From: Amblyornis subalaris
Lineage: Eukaryota > Chordata > Aves > Passeriformes > Ptilonorhynchidae
Reading direction: 5' to 3'
Assembly (NCBI GenBank): GCA_018881555.1
Contig: JACAXG010000202.1
Location: 186,001 to 250,000 of the forward strand
DNA length: 64,000 nucleotides
Positions 11,801 through 26,055 of the stretch are shown piece by piece. The translations under genes and the position numbers were made by a program. The notes beneath the pieces were generated by a model, which saw only the letters and a program-made list of their open reading frames with translations, ran no database searches and was not told where the DNA came from. How positions within the stretch are numbered: the first letter of the stretch is position 1; each line of letters starts with the position of its first letter.

Positions 11801-14800
11801 TACGTTTAAAAGCATCTGTGAAACAGGCTGTGAATCAAATAAATATTCAGCTGGAGAAACAAATTAGGAACAGACAGTTCCAGACTTAACCAGGCATGCA
11901 AAGCCCTCTGTTGATGTAGAAATTAGAGATTTCCATAGTCAACTAAGCATTTCCCAAGGAGTATCTAAATGTTTCCCAAGGTTAATCTGAGAGTAGAAAT
12001 GATCTATAATCATTACGATGTGGTGAGTAGATAAATCAGACAAAGATGGTGGGATTTTTAAGTTACTGTTTAAGATAGTGATAGCTGCATGCTAGGTAAA
12101 ATTGTAAAAAGCCTTGTTTTTAAAGGNATTCGTACTCTGAAGGAAAACTGCAAGGGAAAGTAATTCCATTTGGGGGTTTGTTGTTTGGGGAGAGGGATTT
12201 GAGTGTTTCTGGGTCTTTTTTAATGGGGTTGTTGAATCGATTTGTATATGTATCCTGACACATACCTTGCCAAAACCTGACACCAGGAGTCAGTGAAATG
12301 ATTTTAAAGAATTCCTTGGGCTTTTGCTCAAACCCAGGAAATGGGTTCATTCNTGTTTTCATGGGTTTAATTTGGGCCACTCTTGTAGCTGATAATACAG
12401 AGATTAAAAACCACAGTTGTGGAAGAAGCATCAGTCCCAGTCTTCCCCATATGGCTGGTCCCAGGTGAAATTGCTGGATTTTGTCACGGAAGTTACCTTT
12501 CTTTTGTGTCTTCTCTGTTTGTTTTTCAAATACATTAGAAGGACTTTCCTACTCCAGAATATGCAGTCTCTAGTCTGGAAGATCTTTATTTTAAGTAGGA
12601 TAGTCAGATCGATGGTTCTTGTAACAGAAATACTCAGTGGCTGTTTTAATTAGCATTCTGTAGACTTTTCCTCAGGTGGGATTGGGATATGTAAGGGTGC
12701 ATGANAGTGATTACCATTCCTGTAGGAAAATGAGTTCAGATTTTCTTGATCTGAGGCCCAGCTGGCAAAGCTTAGGCAGGGCTGAGAGCCTGGGAGTTAC
12801 AGACACTCCTAAATGGATTTTGCACTCTCTGCTGCATTCCCTGAAGCACCTGAGCGGGTACCTAAGCTAGTTCATTTGTAACTGAAGGGTTTTTAAAATT
12901 TTTTTTAGTATTTTCTTTACAAAGTTCTTTGCAGACTTATCTGTACACAAATTGCCATTTACATAGGAGGAGCCCTCGGCTTTTTTGAGCTTATCACAGT
13001 GTTCCTGTTCATTGTATTTATACACAAATTACTGCAAGTCCATTAAGTTCTCCCACACCACAGTAGCGGCATGGTGGTGATTTATGTTTTAACTGTGACA
13101 GCAATTCACCAATTGACTAGAGTGTTTCTTGTCATGAATATTTTAATGAGAGCTATAGACTTTATATCTGGTGAAAGAATATAATTTTCAGATGTCTGCT
13201 CTCGCCAGATGACATAGTAGAACAGAGGCACAAACTGTTCAAATGAACAAATGTCTAATAGACTGATCAGAAAATTACACTGTAGCTGCTTCGTTTCATG
13301 TTTCTTTGCTGCCAGAGATTTGCTAAGCTGATGACCTGATTGACAGGTAACACTTCACTGTGTTTGTAGGTTTCTTTGAACAAAGATCAGGGAAATAAAA
13401 TAATGAAGAGCAATGTATTTACTATTAGCAGGAAATCTGAAGGAGCAGTTTGCATGTTCTCCAAGAGCTGTGTTTCCCAGGGAAAAGGGCAAAGGTAGTG
13501 GGAGCGAAATGATCTAAGTATCCTTTGTAACTTCTCCTATTTGAACTGTCAAAATGGAGGAAATCACTCAGAACTATCCCCTGGCTTGAGTTATATGATA
13601 AAAATCTTCAGAGTACGTGGGCAGAGAGGTACCAGGGTCAGCTAGATACCCTCCCTGGGGGAGGAAGGAAACAGGGAGGGATCCTGGGGGACAACGTTGC
13701 CTTCAAAGAGTGGTGTTTCTAGAGAGGGATGACAGAACCCCTGATCTGAACTATCTTGGCAGACACAAGCTGGACCACAAATGTTTTGCATGTCCATATA
13801 AACAAGGTCCATGTGGACTTCACAGAGCTGTTGGGAGTATTAGGAACCGATGTTTGTAAGAACTTGGAAAGGCTCTGTTTGCCTTTTGCTTGTGTTTTTG
13901 TCACCAGACTCTACTGCAAGAGCCTGAGAGCACAAATAGGCTCTAATCAGAAAGATTTTTTTCCTCCTGGTTCCTGCTAAAGGAATTCCTTCTCCTTCAT
14001 GGATGAAAAAGGATGACAGCAAAAGTGAGTGGGAAGATGGATAGGTATCATTGTAAAGTGTTACCTCCTGAGTCACACAGCCCTTTCAGGAAAAGAGAGC
14101 CTGGGAGAGGAGAATAATTTCTCTAGTTTTAACTAATGGTTGAGATTGGCAGCAAGAGAAAAGATTGTTACTGTCAGCAAGCAGAATACTTGTCCACTGT
14201 CGGGGATGAGTGGAGACCAGCAATCACATATAGACAACCAGGTAATTGTCACATGATCGTAACTGTAGCTCAGTTTGGGGTGTTGCAGATTCAAACTGGT
14301 GACCAAAGTGTGAAAGACTCCACGTGTCATTATCAGCCCTCTGGGTCTCAGCACAGTTCACTGACACCCATCTTCTCTGCAGTGGCTGACAGGTCACTTC
14401 TGTACTTTTGTTGTTAGCCAGGCCAATAGGAAATATTTACACGGCGCTCAAAGAGGTTGGATTTTAAAATATTGAAGTAGGATGAAAAAAAAGTAAAAGG
14501 AAATGAAAAAGAACTGATTTGCACATGAATGTATTTTTTATCAGTTTTCAGGCTTATTGGATGACAGCATAAAAGATTAAAAATATCCTTACCCACTGAG
14601 TGAGAAATGTATGTTATTAATGCAGATAAACTTAATTGAAGCTAGATGTCAGGCATTTAAAAAATACTTCTATAGAGGCTTTTTCACTCTTGTTGAGAAG
14701 CCAAAATTCATTATGCTTGCACTTGATATTCCTAAAGCTGGAGAGGATGGGAAAAGTGTCCCAACAACCTCCTGCTCACTGGAAAGAGGAGGAACACCAC

Positions 14801-17599
14801 AGGTATGTCTTGGATGGAGGTTGTCTGGGCACCTGGGCTTAATTTCTTGCTGTCTCAGAGTCCTGTATAATCTGTCTCCATGTCTCCATGTCTGAGTGGT
14901 AATGTAAAGTGCTCCAGTGACAGACAGGTGGGAGCTAGAAAAAGATTAAATATGACAAGATATTCAGGTTTTAAACTTTATTGTAAGAAACTCAGTGGTT
15001 TAATGTTAGGTATAAAAAGAAGGCAGATAAAGCAGGGCTTAATTTTTTCCTTACCCAATCCCTTTGATCCAACCTGCTGGATTTCAGGGAAATATCTTCA
15101 CATTTTTGAGCCAGCCAGTGTTTTAGCCAAGAGACAGACAGGACAGAGACAGTAACCATCTGGTTACCACTGTGTTGACAGAAGTTGTCTGATCATTGAG
15201 CTGGATTCCCCTCCCTCAGACCGTGTGTGAAAGTCAGTGTTGACTGCCTTTCTCCTCCTCCATGTGGTGCATTCAGGTTAGGATCACACTCCCAGGAGCT
15301 TGTTTAAATTAAGAGGAACCTGAATAGGCATATTTANGTCTGAAACCTGACAGACAAACGTTCATTAAACAAGTATTTGTCCTAAATGGGTGGGCTTCCT
15401 TCTGCAGTGGTAAATAAAAAAGTTAAACTGTACTAACCCAAATGAAAATGTGCCAAAACCCGAATGTACTCCCCCTCCGCCCCAGGTGCATTGGGGCTCT
15501 CTGTTGTGCCTTCATTACCTGGTGGCTTGAGCTGTTGTGATTTTGCTCTAGACCTGCATCAGATGTTAAACACGGGGCTTCATTTCCCCATGCTGAGATG
15601 CCTCTGCAGCACGGCAGCTCCCATACGGTCAGGGCTGGGAACAGCCTTCTCCTTCATGGCTGACACCATTAAGTGCTGAAATCTCTCACACATTTGTTTA
15701 TTCACAGCATCAGGAGATCCCCTGTCCTGTGAACGAGCCTGTTTGGGCTACAGTTCCCACCCTGGACACAGGACTTGCAAAGTGATGGAGAGAACTGAAG
15801 GAACTGGAACCACACACACGAAGTCTGCCCGGATCATACGAGCCAGCAGGTTCCCATCTCTCAGCTTTGGGGCTGCACTACTGAGGAGTGGTAGGGGAGA
15901 GGATAAAACCTTGCTAGAGGTGCCACGGAGCACTGGGAACTTTGGCAGGTCTCCCCATGGTGTTTAACAGAGCTGGGTGGTGCCTCCCTGCCTTGTGTGT
16001 GCCCATGCTGAGGGCTGTGCTGCTCCGGGGACCAGGTATCACTGGGAGAGGAAGAAAAATTGGACCACGGGATCCTCAAGCTATGGTTTCCAACATTTAG
16101 AGGCTTAATTTTGAGATTATTTAATTCTTTCTTTCCTAGTGTTCCAGATGTCCAATTTCTGTTAAAATTAGCCTTTGTGGAAGGGTATGAGGCAGTTCTG
16201 GGCTGAGCACATCAGGGCTAAAACACAATAAGTATGTGCTCTGTGCTCTGACCCTGCAAATCAGCAGCTTTCTGGCCACTTAAGGAACAGCAGATTCTGG
16301 AAGAAATGCTACAGAAAATGCCATTTCTGAAATCCTAGAGAAATTTCAAGCAGTGACAGGGACAGAAAGAGCAGATATCCAAATGTGTCATGATCCTGTA
16401 GGTATCTTGGGCAAACAGGCACTGCTTTCACAGATTTGTGTCATAACCACCTTTGAGTTTATTTCATTTGCACAGCTCAGAATTGAAGCTGCACCAAAAC
16501 TTCTGAGCTTTCTTCACACATAAGCCCCTGTGAGATCAGGGCTCATGTCACTAATATCAGCCAATAATAGGAAACTGAACAATGGAGCATGGATTAAAAA
16601 ACAACCATGAAAACCATTGCATTTCAGCACTCTTTAAATGCTTGCAACTGCTACTTTTCTTTTTGCATGGAAAATGTTTCTCTGAATTGCGACAGTTGAA
16701 GCAATCAACAGCTCCAGCACTGAAAATCAGGCAGCTAAACCAGGAAATTGGGTGCAATTTGTGATCTGCACAATGTGCTGAGTCTTCTGCCAGAATACAT
16801 TTTCCAGAGAACATTTATTTGGGTCACATCCCCCAACCTGGGATTCCTCAGGAAGACTCAGCAGGTTTTATCCAGCATAATGAAGCCATTTCTGCATTTA
16901 GGCAGAGAGGTGCTGCAGAGAGGCATCAGCAAGGCCCCGTCAATCTTCACTTGCAATGAAGTGTTGAAAGACAAAAGATAGACTGTGGAGTGTTTCAGGA
17001 GAGAGATACTGAGACATCTGCACCCTCACAACACTGACAGAGTCCTGTGCAACTCAAAAAGGGGTTGTTCATCCTGGGAAAAAAGGCTTCTATCCAGTAA
17101 TAGTGTTTCTAATCAGTTTTCTCTCCCTGCTGTCATGTTGTATTGACTCCTTGCCAGCAGCTGAAGCACCTGGGCTCTGCCTGTAGCACCTACTTGCACA
17201 CTGCACCCCTGCCAGCCTGCGAGAAACTGCTCCCAGGACAGGTTTAAAGTGGCCACTTGCAGTAGGAGTTGTTCAGCAGAGCTGAAAATAATGAGAAACA
17301 GAAACTCCTGGTTTTCCATTAGAATCCTGGCAAATCTTTTTATTGCCTGTGGTGCAGAAGACAAAGAACACAGGTTAGAGTCGTCTTTCAACAAACGGGG
17401 CCAGGATATTTGAGGAAAGAATTAAACCAGTCCATTTTTTCCAATGCAAGGCAGCTGATTGCTCAGTGCATTTCCTTTCTGTGCTGTGCTGCTCAGACTG
17501 AGCGAGGTACAGCAACNTAACCCAGCTCTGCTTAGGTGACAGTCCACATGAAAAGCAACCCAAATACCTTTTGATGATTAAATCAGTGTTTAATAATAA
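8857..17599. other. Long non-coding stretch
   Basis: Almost 9 kb without a recognisable gene, RNA gene or young transposon. All open frames are at most about 150 codons and none has a recognisable domain or a convincing splice context. Some AT-rich subregions (about 10130-10260 and 13080-13160) have few simple repeats and look like candidate conserved non-coding sequence. That is an impression from composition only. Confidence 0.6.
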
Positions 17600-17755
17600 A
17601 CCCCACAAAANAAACCAAAACAAACAAAAACCCAGACAAACAAAAAAACCCCAAACAACAAAATCATAAAAAAAACACAAAAAAGCCACAAAACAAAACA
17701 AAAAACAACCAACCAAAAAAAAACCCTCAAACAAAAAAATCTGAAAAAACCCCAC
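17600..17755. repeat. A/C low-complexity tract (CAAA/AAAC-rich)
   Basis: Plus strand almost wholly A and C: runs of A of 3-9 separated by C, CC or CCCC, with a rare G or T. The minus strand is therefore T/G-rich with GGGGTTTTTT and TTTGTTTG blocks. A 126-codon minus frame across it is a low-complexity artefact rich in F, W, L and G. Two shorter T/G tracts on the plus strand near 24.5 and 25.5 kb look similar. Confidence 0.85.
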
Positions 17756-20700
17756 AGTTTTATATTGAACTGGAAAGCTAACTATTTACTGTGATCCAAA
17801 CCAGATTGCGCCTAAAGTTTTGTAGATAATCTAAGCCACTTTGTGGGGAGGTGNGGGCTGTTTTCTTCCCATTTGGCTTCCACTGCTGCACTTCCTGTCC
17901 CACAGTTCCATGCATTTGTTAAATCANACCCCACATTTTTGCTAGATTTTAGCAGCTGCACCTCCACGGTGAGCACATCTGCAGGGACCTCTCCCACAAC
18001 TCAGCAATCATCCCTATCCTTCATTTCTAAAATCCTCTCTGCTTTGGCCACATCACTGAGCCTAACCTTGCACTGCTCTTACTGACAGACTGCCTGGTTT
18101 ATGATGTGTGTCTGATCCCCCTGGCCCCATGGCAGCCCTGCACCACCCCATTAGCTTGCAGTTGCTGCTCTTTCCTCTTGTGCACAAAGCTGAATTCACA
18201 ATTTCTGGGGCTAATATAGACAAATGCCTGTGTGTACCTGCTCTGTACTCCGGTGAAGCCACCCCAGCAGAGAAATGAGTGTTTCACAGTTATTTTAATG
18301 AGTGCTGCAAGGTCAACCTGGCAGGTTAGAACAGGTAGTAATTGTCTGCTGTTACATGGTGATAACAACGTGACCAGAGTGTTCTTATGGTAATAGCACC
18401 ACAACATTATCTTAATATGGGGGGGTCAAATAAGGTCTGTATTACCTTACCTTAGNGGTAATTTATTCCTATGAATTGCACTGTGGGGCAATGCCATAGG
18501 AATTTTGCAGCTGAGGCAATCCTGAGAGAAGTTTATGAGTGCTCACATGTGATGAACATTTGCAACAGCTGAAAGAACACCTGAACTCCTTGGCATGTGC
18601 ATTAACTGATTCCTAGTCAAAANGTTGATCTAACGCTGTAGGTAATCCATGCACTTTTCTTTTGCTCCTGTGGGGCCAAAGGGAGAGTGGGACCTCACTG
18701 CAGATAAGAGAGAAAAAGTGCTTCAAAGTCATTAAGAAAGTCCNAAGAAATTGGACCTTGATACTTTTTTTCAGTCCTGATCACAACATCCATGCTTAAT
18801 TTGAGATGTCACAACTGTCCTCCAAGTTTCTGTTGAAAATGCCCTCCCCTCCTTCTGAGGAGGCAGAAGGGACCATCTCCTTGCAGCAGAAACGCCTGTG
18901 GTCCAGCTCTCCGGAATCAAGGTCCAATTAGCCGCACATAAGCTCAAGAAAAAAAGCTTTACAATATGTGCCAACATGGTGGTAACTAATTGTANGTGAC
19001 AGGGGACTAATTGTGTTGTGCCTTTAAGCAAGTACGGTACTGGCATGGAGATGGTGACTCCAGTTTTGCTCTTGACACTGTCTGGGGGTGGATAATTCCA
19101 CTGGTGAAATCTGTCTGCAGTGGGGCGGCACCAGGCTGTCCATGCCTTCCGGGCCTGGACTGTCCAGGAGCCAGCCCAGCCCAGCTGCAGCCACCCCCTC
19201 TGGCAGGGGCAGGAGCACANCAAATATTGGTATTGTTATTTCTAGATTTTCCTGCAGTACCAAAGTAAGATTTTGTTTGCTTTACCTAACCTAAGCTGCT
19301 TTTTTGGTGTGTTTATGCCGTGAACATTCTCCAAAGAAGGACTTTCATAGGTACTGACAAATAGACCTGTGAAAATGAGACCTCCTGTCATTCTTCCCAC
19401 CACAGGAGCTCTCTGATCTGACTGATGGCCTGACAGGGGCTGCTGCCAAATCCTGCACCCCACACGAGCCCCAGGTGCCACCNTGGGCATGGAACTGTTC
19501 TGGGCCCATTGTAAATGAGCCCAGTGCACTGAAAGAGGAATGGTGAACTGAGGGAAACAAGGATATAACAGAGGGGTCTGCAGCTGGCCTTGCCCTGAAG
19601 CAAGGNAGCCCAGTGCAGGGGATTTTTCTAGTGACTTAGGAAAAAATATTCGTCAAAGTAAGTCAACAAAAGCCACTGACATCACTCTACAGGCATAAAG
19701 ATTGCAGACATCTGGGGGCTCAGAAGGAACTTTGCAACTGAATACCTTTGCCCATCAAGTCAGTGAGCAGAAATATCACAAATCCTGAACTTTGATGCTN
19801 TTTCAGAGAAAGATTACAAAAAAAAGTAGATGTGTAAAACATAATAAGCTACGTGCCAATGCAATGTCAAAGTGAGCATTCAATATTAATTATATTTAAA
19901 AATGTACATATACATTCAATTTTGATACAAGTGGTAAATCATGTAATAAAATAAAGCAGAATATTTTACCCACTAGGTTTCAAATGCAATTGGAAATGAA
20001 TTTACTACAGTGTAGCCTTTAGTAATAAATGGTAGAAGGAAGCACATCACTCATAAGCATTCCTTTGTGAATGGAGTACTTTCATTTATGAAAAGGTTAC
20101 TGTGGTCAAAGTGATCTATTCTGCACAGCAGGACACAAGCACTGCTCTGGAGAATTTCAGCCTTTCTGGAGAAAAGAATCATATTACAATATGGGAAACA
20201 GCTTTCAATCTGACAGAGAGATCAGACCCACGTCTGTGGGTTTTTTCTTAGAAAAAAAATATTATGTGCTCGTCATCATAGTTGCTTGAGTGTCTCTTAG
20301 ATTGCAAAATTCCCTAATCCTTACCAAAATGAACGATGTGTTTTATTATCATTCCCCCTCTCTTAAATTGTGTCCTAAGGGTATTTCCCAAATTTGTAAT
20401 GTTGATTCCAGACTATTAAAGACTTTTTTTTTCCTTTTTTAAAATTCTTAATGTGTTGGTTTATGCCAATGCACTTGACAATTTTTACTTTCTGCTTCAT
20501 TGCAATGTATTCATTCAGCAATTGCTGCAGTNATGTTACAATAAATGTATAGAAAATTATGGGTTTCATCTAAGAGGATTCTTTAATCATTTTATAGAAT
20601 ACCTCTTGATGGAAAATAATAACACNTTCATGTGAAGTAAACAAATTATGTGTTATCGTTATATAAAAAAAAGTATAATGTAATGAAAAGTCTTGTGATA

Positions 20701-23700
20701 TGGCAGATGAAGGATAACTCTGTTATAAAAACAGAGCAGAGTGACTCTAAGGATGGACAATGATTCCTTTGGGGTGCAAGNGCTCTCCAGGCCATGGATC
20801 CCTCCTGCCAGGTGTTCAAACGGGTCCGGACAGGAACGGGAAGGAAAACCTGAGAAGGGACAGCAAAGTCAGTGAAGCACTGGGATGGGATGGCAGCCAT
20901 GGCTCTTGCATCCTTCTCCATCCTGCACCTGTTAATTTGTGTCTAAACCATCTTTTTCTCCTGCATTCCGGCAGAACGAGGCACGGCTGCTCTCCACATG
21001 CACACATGGTTTTATCAGCGATGGCTCTCCAGCACATTTTAGATAAGAGGGCCAGGTGCCTCCAGGCTGCTGCAGGAGCTGAGGGCTCCCCTGGCCTTCA
21101 CCCGNGGCTCATCCTGCTCCACGGCCCTGCAGGGGTGTGGGAAGCAACACCTCAAATACCTTTTTNCATAGAAATGAGAAGCTATTTTAAAATTAGACTA
21201 CTATCATAAAAAGAATTGCTGCTGCTTCTCATCTGTTCTACCTTTCCACTTACATTCTTTTTATTGCTGTTAAGCTTCTTACCATGCCAACATCTTTTAG
21301 GCTCGTGATTATAAAGTATTTAAAAATATCCAAGCTGTACTGAGTGATAGCAAGTTGAAAATAATAGACTCTAATTTGAAAAATGAAAAGCAGCTAATGC
21401 ATTATTTAGAGAAACATGTTACTTACTTAAAAAAAAAAACAAAAAGGTTTGTTTTTCTTTATAGCAGTCTGGTCTTTTCCTGTTTTATTATCTGATATAT
21501 TTTACCTCTCCATGGTGCATTTTAGCTCTACAAACATAGATTTTTTTTTCAACAATTTAAAGCATCCAGAAATGGGCCTTCCATTTAGAAGAACATGAAA
21601 TTGAAATGAGAATAATACCTGCTGATGTAGCTGGCTGGTAGCAAATCACGTCACTCAGCCTGGCTCTTCTCATGCTCTGTGAGGACTCTGATGCTTTTTG
21701 CATTTGGGCAATTTCTCTTGGCTTTTCTTAGAAAAAGCCTTATAGCATCCTGACAAGGCTTGGCACTTTCTGGAGTGTGCAGGTAACCTACTGCACTCAT
21801 TCCAGCTGGGAGGATAAGGCTGGACTTAAGGAGAGGTTTGGCACATCACTCATCTGCCTCATTCCTGGGTGTTTTTACACCCCAAATAAGCCCAGGGATG
21901 AAGCCAAGAGGAGCTGCTCAAAAGCCATAATGGTTGCACAGAAACTTGCTCAAGTTGCAATAATGTATAATAAGTAGGAAGTACAAATTAAGATAATGAT
22001 TTTGGGGGTTTTATTTCTATTTTTCTAAGGATGTAAACACCAACTTCTACATTCTTTCATAGCCATGCAAAGCAAAGCTACAGCGCTGCTTTCCTTCTTT
22101 TCAGGCAGATCCAGGAGGAAAGATGTGGGAAGTCTCTTCTTCTCCAGTGTCAGCTTGACTTGCACAGTAGGGCTGGCCCTGCACCAGAGCAGCCATCAGC
22201 ACCAACAGCATGCCTGCTGCAGTGGTGATTCCCACGGCAAGGAGCAGGGNGAACAGCATTTCCCAGGAGTGTCTCTGCCAGCACCTCTGGAATGCTTTGC
22301 TCACATGTACCGGATGCAATCCTTGGGAAAGAAAGAGGAATAAACCCCCTCCTCTAAACCCCACGGGCAGCACAGAGCTGTGGTGTCTGTCAGTAAGCCT
22401 CACGGTGTGTCCCTGGGCGGGACAGGGATCCAGCTCTCCCAGGGACCCACGGGATGTGCTGCAGCCTCTGGGAGAAGCGTCGGCCTCGGCTCCGAACCTT
22501 CAGTTCTTCAGTACCAGTTCTCAAAGAAGATTAATGTGAAAAACAGGTGCAGCTGCCAGTGATAAATAGCACAGCATGTTCAGATACAAACCTCAATCTC
22601 CATTATACTATTTTTAAGAGGTCTATTAGCAACGTAAGCACTCGTGGAAATAGTCTTACATTTTGCATGTGTCCCTGAATAGATCCTGGTGACTTTGTGC
22701 TGACACATGTCTTTGCACCCAGTCATGAAATTCAGTGCAGGATTTTTTTTTTTAACCTTAAATTAAATTAAGCTCATCTGTTTCAGAGCACTTTTATTTT
22801 ATGACGTTACTTCATTTAAATCCAGATCTCAAAGCAAAAAGGGGATTTTTGAATTATTATTAGAAATCCAAAAGGAGGCTCATAAGATCCTCAGTGTTAA
22901 AAAGTTGTAGATTTAGAGTTCTGCAGAGAGAATCAACAGTCAGGCTACAGCGTGGCAAGTAACAAATATTCACNGCATGTCATTTCAATTAATTACTCGT
23001 ACAAAATATGTCTAATTTCTTTCCACACTGCAGACTACTTTCCCCCAAAGCATTGGCTAGGTTGAAATCATGGACATCCATTTGGAAATTCTTCATTAAC
23101 TAGCATGGCCTGCTCAAATCTGAGCTGAAAAATACAGTATCATATAACAAAAAATCCATAGCTGGCCTTAGGATTTGATGCTGCAGCTGCTGTTGGATTC
23201 GTATTGAATTCAGAGGAAATGAAAGNAGACCTTGTCCCTTAATGGGCTCTTGTGGTGAAAGTGGACAATTAAACAGCAAGGCATTCTCTGTCCCATGCTC
23301 GTAGATAATATTTAGCCTCTTAGCAGTGCACAAAAACTGTAAAGGCTGCTCGATGGAAGGCAAATGAGCACCTCCAGCTCCTTCCCTGGAAATGCAAACA
23401 GGTCCTTCAGCTTTTGCCAAGCAGGACAGGTGTGCTAAAATACCTGATGCATTTGCACCTCCTGAAGAATCCTATTATTTTCTGTAATTGAAACTGTATC
23501 TGAAATTGTTTGGATGGCACATAATAGTCAGAAAAGCAGGACTAGATATAAAGAAAAGAATGTAATGCTAACATGAGATGAGGCTGGCTCTGGGTCTTGT
23601 AATAATATATATCATTAGCTATCCTAACTGACATAAATGAGAGAATAAAAATGCTATTTCTCTGTAATAGTTGAAAGAGNAGAAAATACCATGCTCTTCA

Positions 23701-24107
23701 GGAGCTTCTGTACCTTCAGGCAAATCAGTTTTTTAATGCTTTTCCTTGGATTTGATATTAGTTTTTTCCCCATTACATGGCTTAATAAAAACAAGGTTCA
23801 TGTGCCACTGAGCAGCACTGTTCCAGAATGCTTTTATGTCAAATAAATTAATAGCTTTTTAGGTTCCCATCATGTACCTTCACAAGCAGTGTCTTCTCTG
23901 AAAATTAAATGGAGGCGAACAAGCAAACTGGGAAATCCTGACTGAGTTGGGCAAGCACCTGAAAAACAGAGGTTCAGTTAAAGATTNAAAAAGGCCAGAG
24001 GCTCGGGGAAACTTGAAGATGAAATTAATTCCCAAACTGCAGGGAGCAGACAGTCTCAAAAAGGCTTTGCAAAGTGCCTGTGTCAGCTGTGGCTCCACAC
24101 AGAACAN
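17756..24107. other. Non-coding stretch
   Basis: No gene or recognisable transposon was found. A minus frame at 22101-22403 contains a hydrophobic run (LLLAVGI then GMLLVLMAALV) but crosses an N and has no family resemblance. The rest is AT-rich sequence with short A/T runs. Confidence 0.6.
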
Positions 24108-24126
24108 GGGGCAGGGCAGGGCAGGG
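24108..24126 (+). other. G-quadruplex motif (GGGCA repeats)
   Basis: Four G runs separated by CA: GGGG-CA-GGG-CA-GGG-CA-GGG. This fits the usual G3+N1-7 pattern with two-base loops, and it is also a short (GGGCA) tandem repeat. Formation in vivo is not shown by sequence. An N lies just upstream at 24107. Confidence 0.7.
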
Positions 24127-24460
24127 CCAGCCGGAATTTTGTATGGACCTGCANGGCTGGGAAAATCAGGGACCAGAAAAAAAACAGAATGGCATTTCTC
24201 AGGAACACTAATATAAGACTGCAAGAGAGATTCAGGTAATTTTCTGCGTTTGGGTTTCAGTGTCAGTCTCCAGATGACTTCTAAGAGAGAGTAAAGTAAT
24301 GCAATTAAATATACAGGTATGAATGGGTAGAGGAACGAANAGAGAGGAACTGGTTCTGTCAGCTTTAGAACAGTTCAAAATGGTTTGATATAAAATAGTC
24401 GTTGTAATGCTGAGTTCCCTCTAAACAAAGCAGATATTTCAATGTATTCAATTTCCTTTT

Positions 24461-24514
24461 AATTTGGGTTTGGGTTTTTTTGTTTATTTGGTTTGGGTTG
24501 TTGGCTTTTTTTTG
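24461..24514. repeat. T/G-rich low-complexity tract
   Basis: Plus strand is almost purely T and G, with GGGTTTGGGTTTTTTTG and GTTTGGGTTG segments. No regular unit is maintained. Confidence 0.7.
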
Positions 24515-25462
24515 CCAAACCATTTCTCATTCTGAATATCCCAGATCAGAGGAACTCAAATCATCCTTCAGAACTGTATAAAATCATTGAAACCTCCATG
24601 TTTGTCAAACACATTTCAGAAATACATGTTTCAATAAGGTTTTCAAATCTGGATGTTAAGGCTTGGAACAGNCAAAGTGATATAACTGAAACAAATGTTT
24701 TTCACCAAATACTCTACAATGAGACCAGATTTTATAATCCTGAAGCTTTCATTAGAATGGATGCTCTAAGTTATGCCCAGTTCTGCANTTCCAATCACGT
24801 GCTTGCTGTTCAATATTTGCATTCAATTCTGCACTGCATTTCTGGCTCCATCAGTTTCTGGTTTTAGTCTCTCCCAAACTTTTTATAGTCCTTCAAAATA
24901 CTTCTTTGGGTACTTCATTCCTCTCGTGACTCCTGAGTGTCTGTGCTGTGGTGAGATGGCAATGCCACAAGATGGATGGGCAGTGACATCCAGAACATCC
25001 TCGCAGGAGCAGGAGACTCCAGCATTTCAGCCCTTCCTATTTCCCTGCTCCTGGCAGGGAAGATCCTCTGAACTGAAAATACCAACCTGAGTCGGTGGCA
25101 AGCTGTGGGCTGACCACAGGAAGTGGTGGTGGGTGCAAGTGAGGAATCACTTCTCTAGAAGTCAATAAATGTCATTAAGGGTCTTCTGTTCTTATTTATG
25201 TGACAGTTAAATGTGTGATCCCCCTGAGTGTGTGGAAACAGGATCAATGATGGACTTCAATCCACACAATCACTTCTTATGTGAGACATAACCTTGGCTA
25301 TTAGCTCCCAGATCAATCAATAACCTATTATCTCATGAGCTAAGAAATAAATACTGCCTCAGGCCACTATTAATTAGAACAGCCAGGGAGGTACAGACCA
25401 GAAGATGTGTGATGTTGTTGNTCCTGATCATTTGAACCACAGAAAGAAGCTGAACTGAGAGG

Positions 25463-25540
25463 ATTTGGTTTAGATTTTTTGTTAGTGGTTGGATTTTTTT
25501 CACTTGTTTTTTTTTCTGTGTTGGTTTGGAGGGTTTTTTG
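25463..25540. repeat. T/G-rich low-complexity tract
   Basis: Plus strand is dominated by T runs joined by G or GG, with a few A and C bases. It is composition-biased with no fixed unit, and lies about 1 kb from the similar tract near 24.5 kb. Confidence 0.65.
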
Positions 25541-26055
25541 AGCAGGCAAAATGGGTCTTTTTCTGATCTGACTCATTAGTGTTTTTAGAAAGAGCAAAAT
25601 TTGACAGTGCAGAATTGGCTGCTTTCCTTGACTTGAAGCAATTAGGTTTCTGATATGTTCACTACAAATGTGAAGGAAATACAGCTTTGCTTTCTGATAA
25701 TGGTTGTAGTGCATGGATCCAGGAGTTACGTTTTCAATAAGGAAAAGGANTTTTGTGTCCTTGAAAGACTACTGAGAATTATTGACAATTAAGGACTGGT
25801 CCTCATATAAAAAGACCAAATGTTAATATTTATCAAGCCTTTTGCTACACTCAGACCGTTGATTCTAACACGAAGGCTTAGGAAAGGCTTGCTGAAGAGC
25901 CAGGATTTAAAAAGAAAGTGAAAAGGGTAGAAGTTGATAGTAGAATTTAACCCAGTGCATATTTCCAAAGGGAAAGTTACAACAGAGCTGTGTAACTACA
26001 AAGAAAAACAAAGCAGAGCAAGATGTGAGTGTCACAGGTTATTCCAAAACCNCAC

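Noticed and set aside
17375..17755. 126-codon minus frame rich in F, L, G and W
   Set aside because: It translates the T/G low-complexity tract.
22101..22403. Minus frame with a membrane-like segment
   Set aside because: The hydrophobic segment is short, the frame crosses an N, and no family is recognisable.
24493..24867. 124-codon plus frame with a protein-like middle part
   Set aside because: Starts in a T/G low-complexity tract and crosses two Ns. No recognisable motif or splice sites; AT-rich DNA of this length can stay open by chance.
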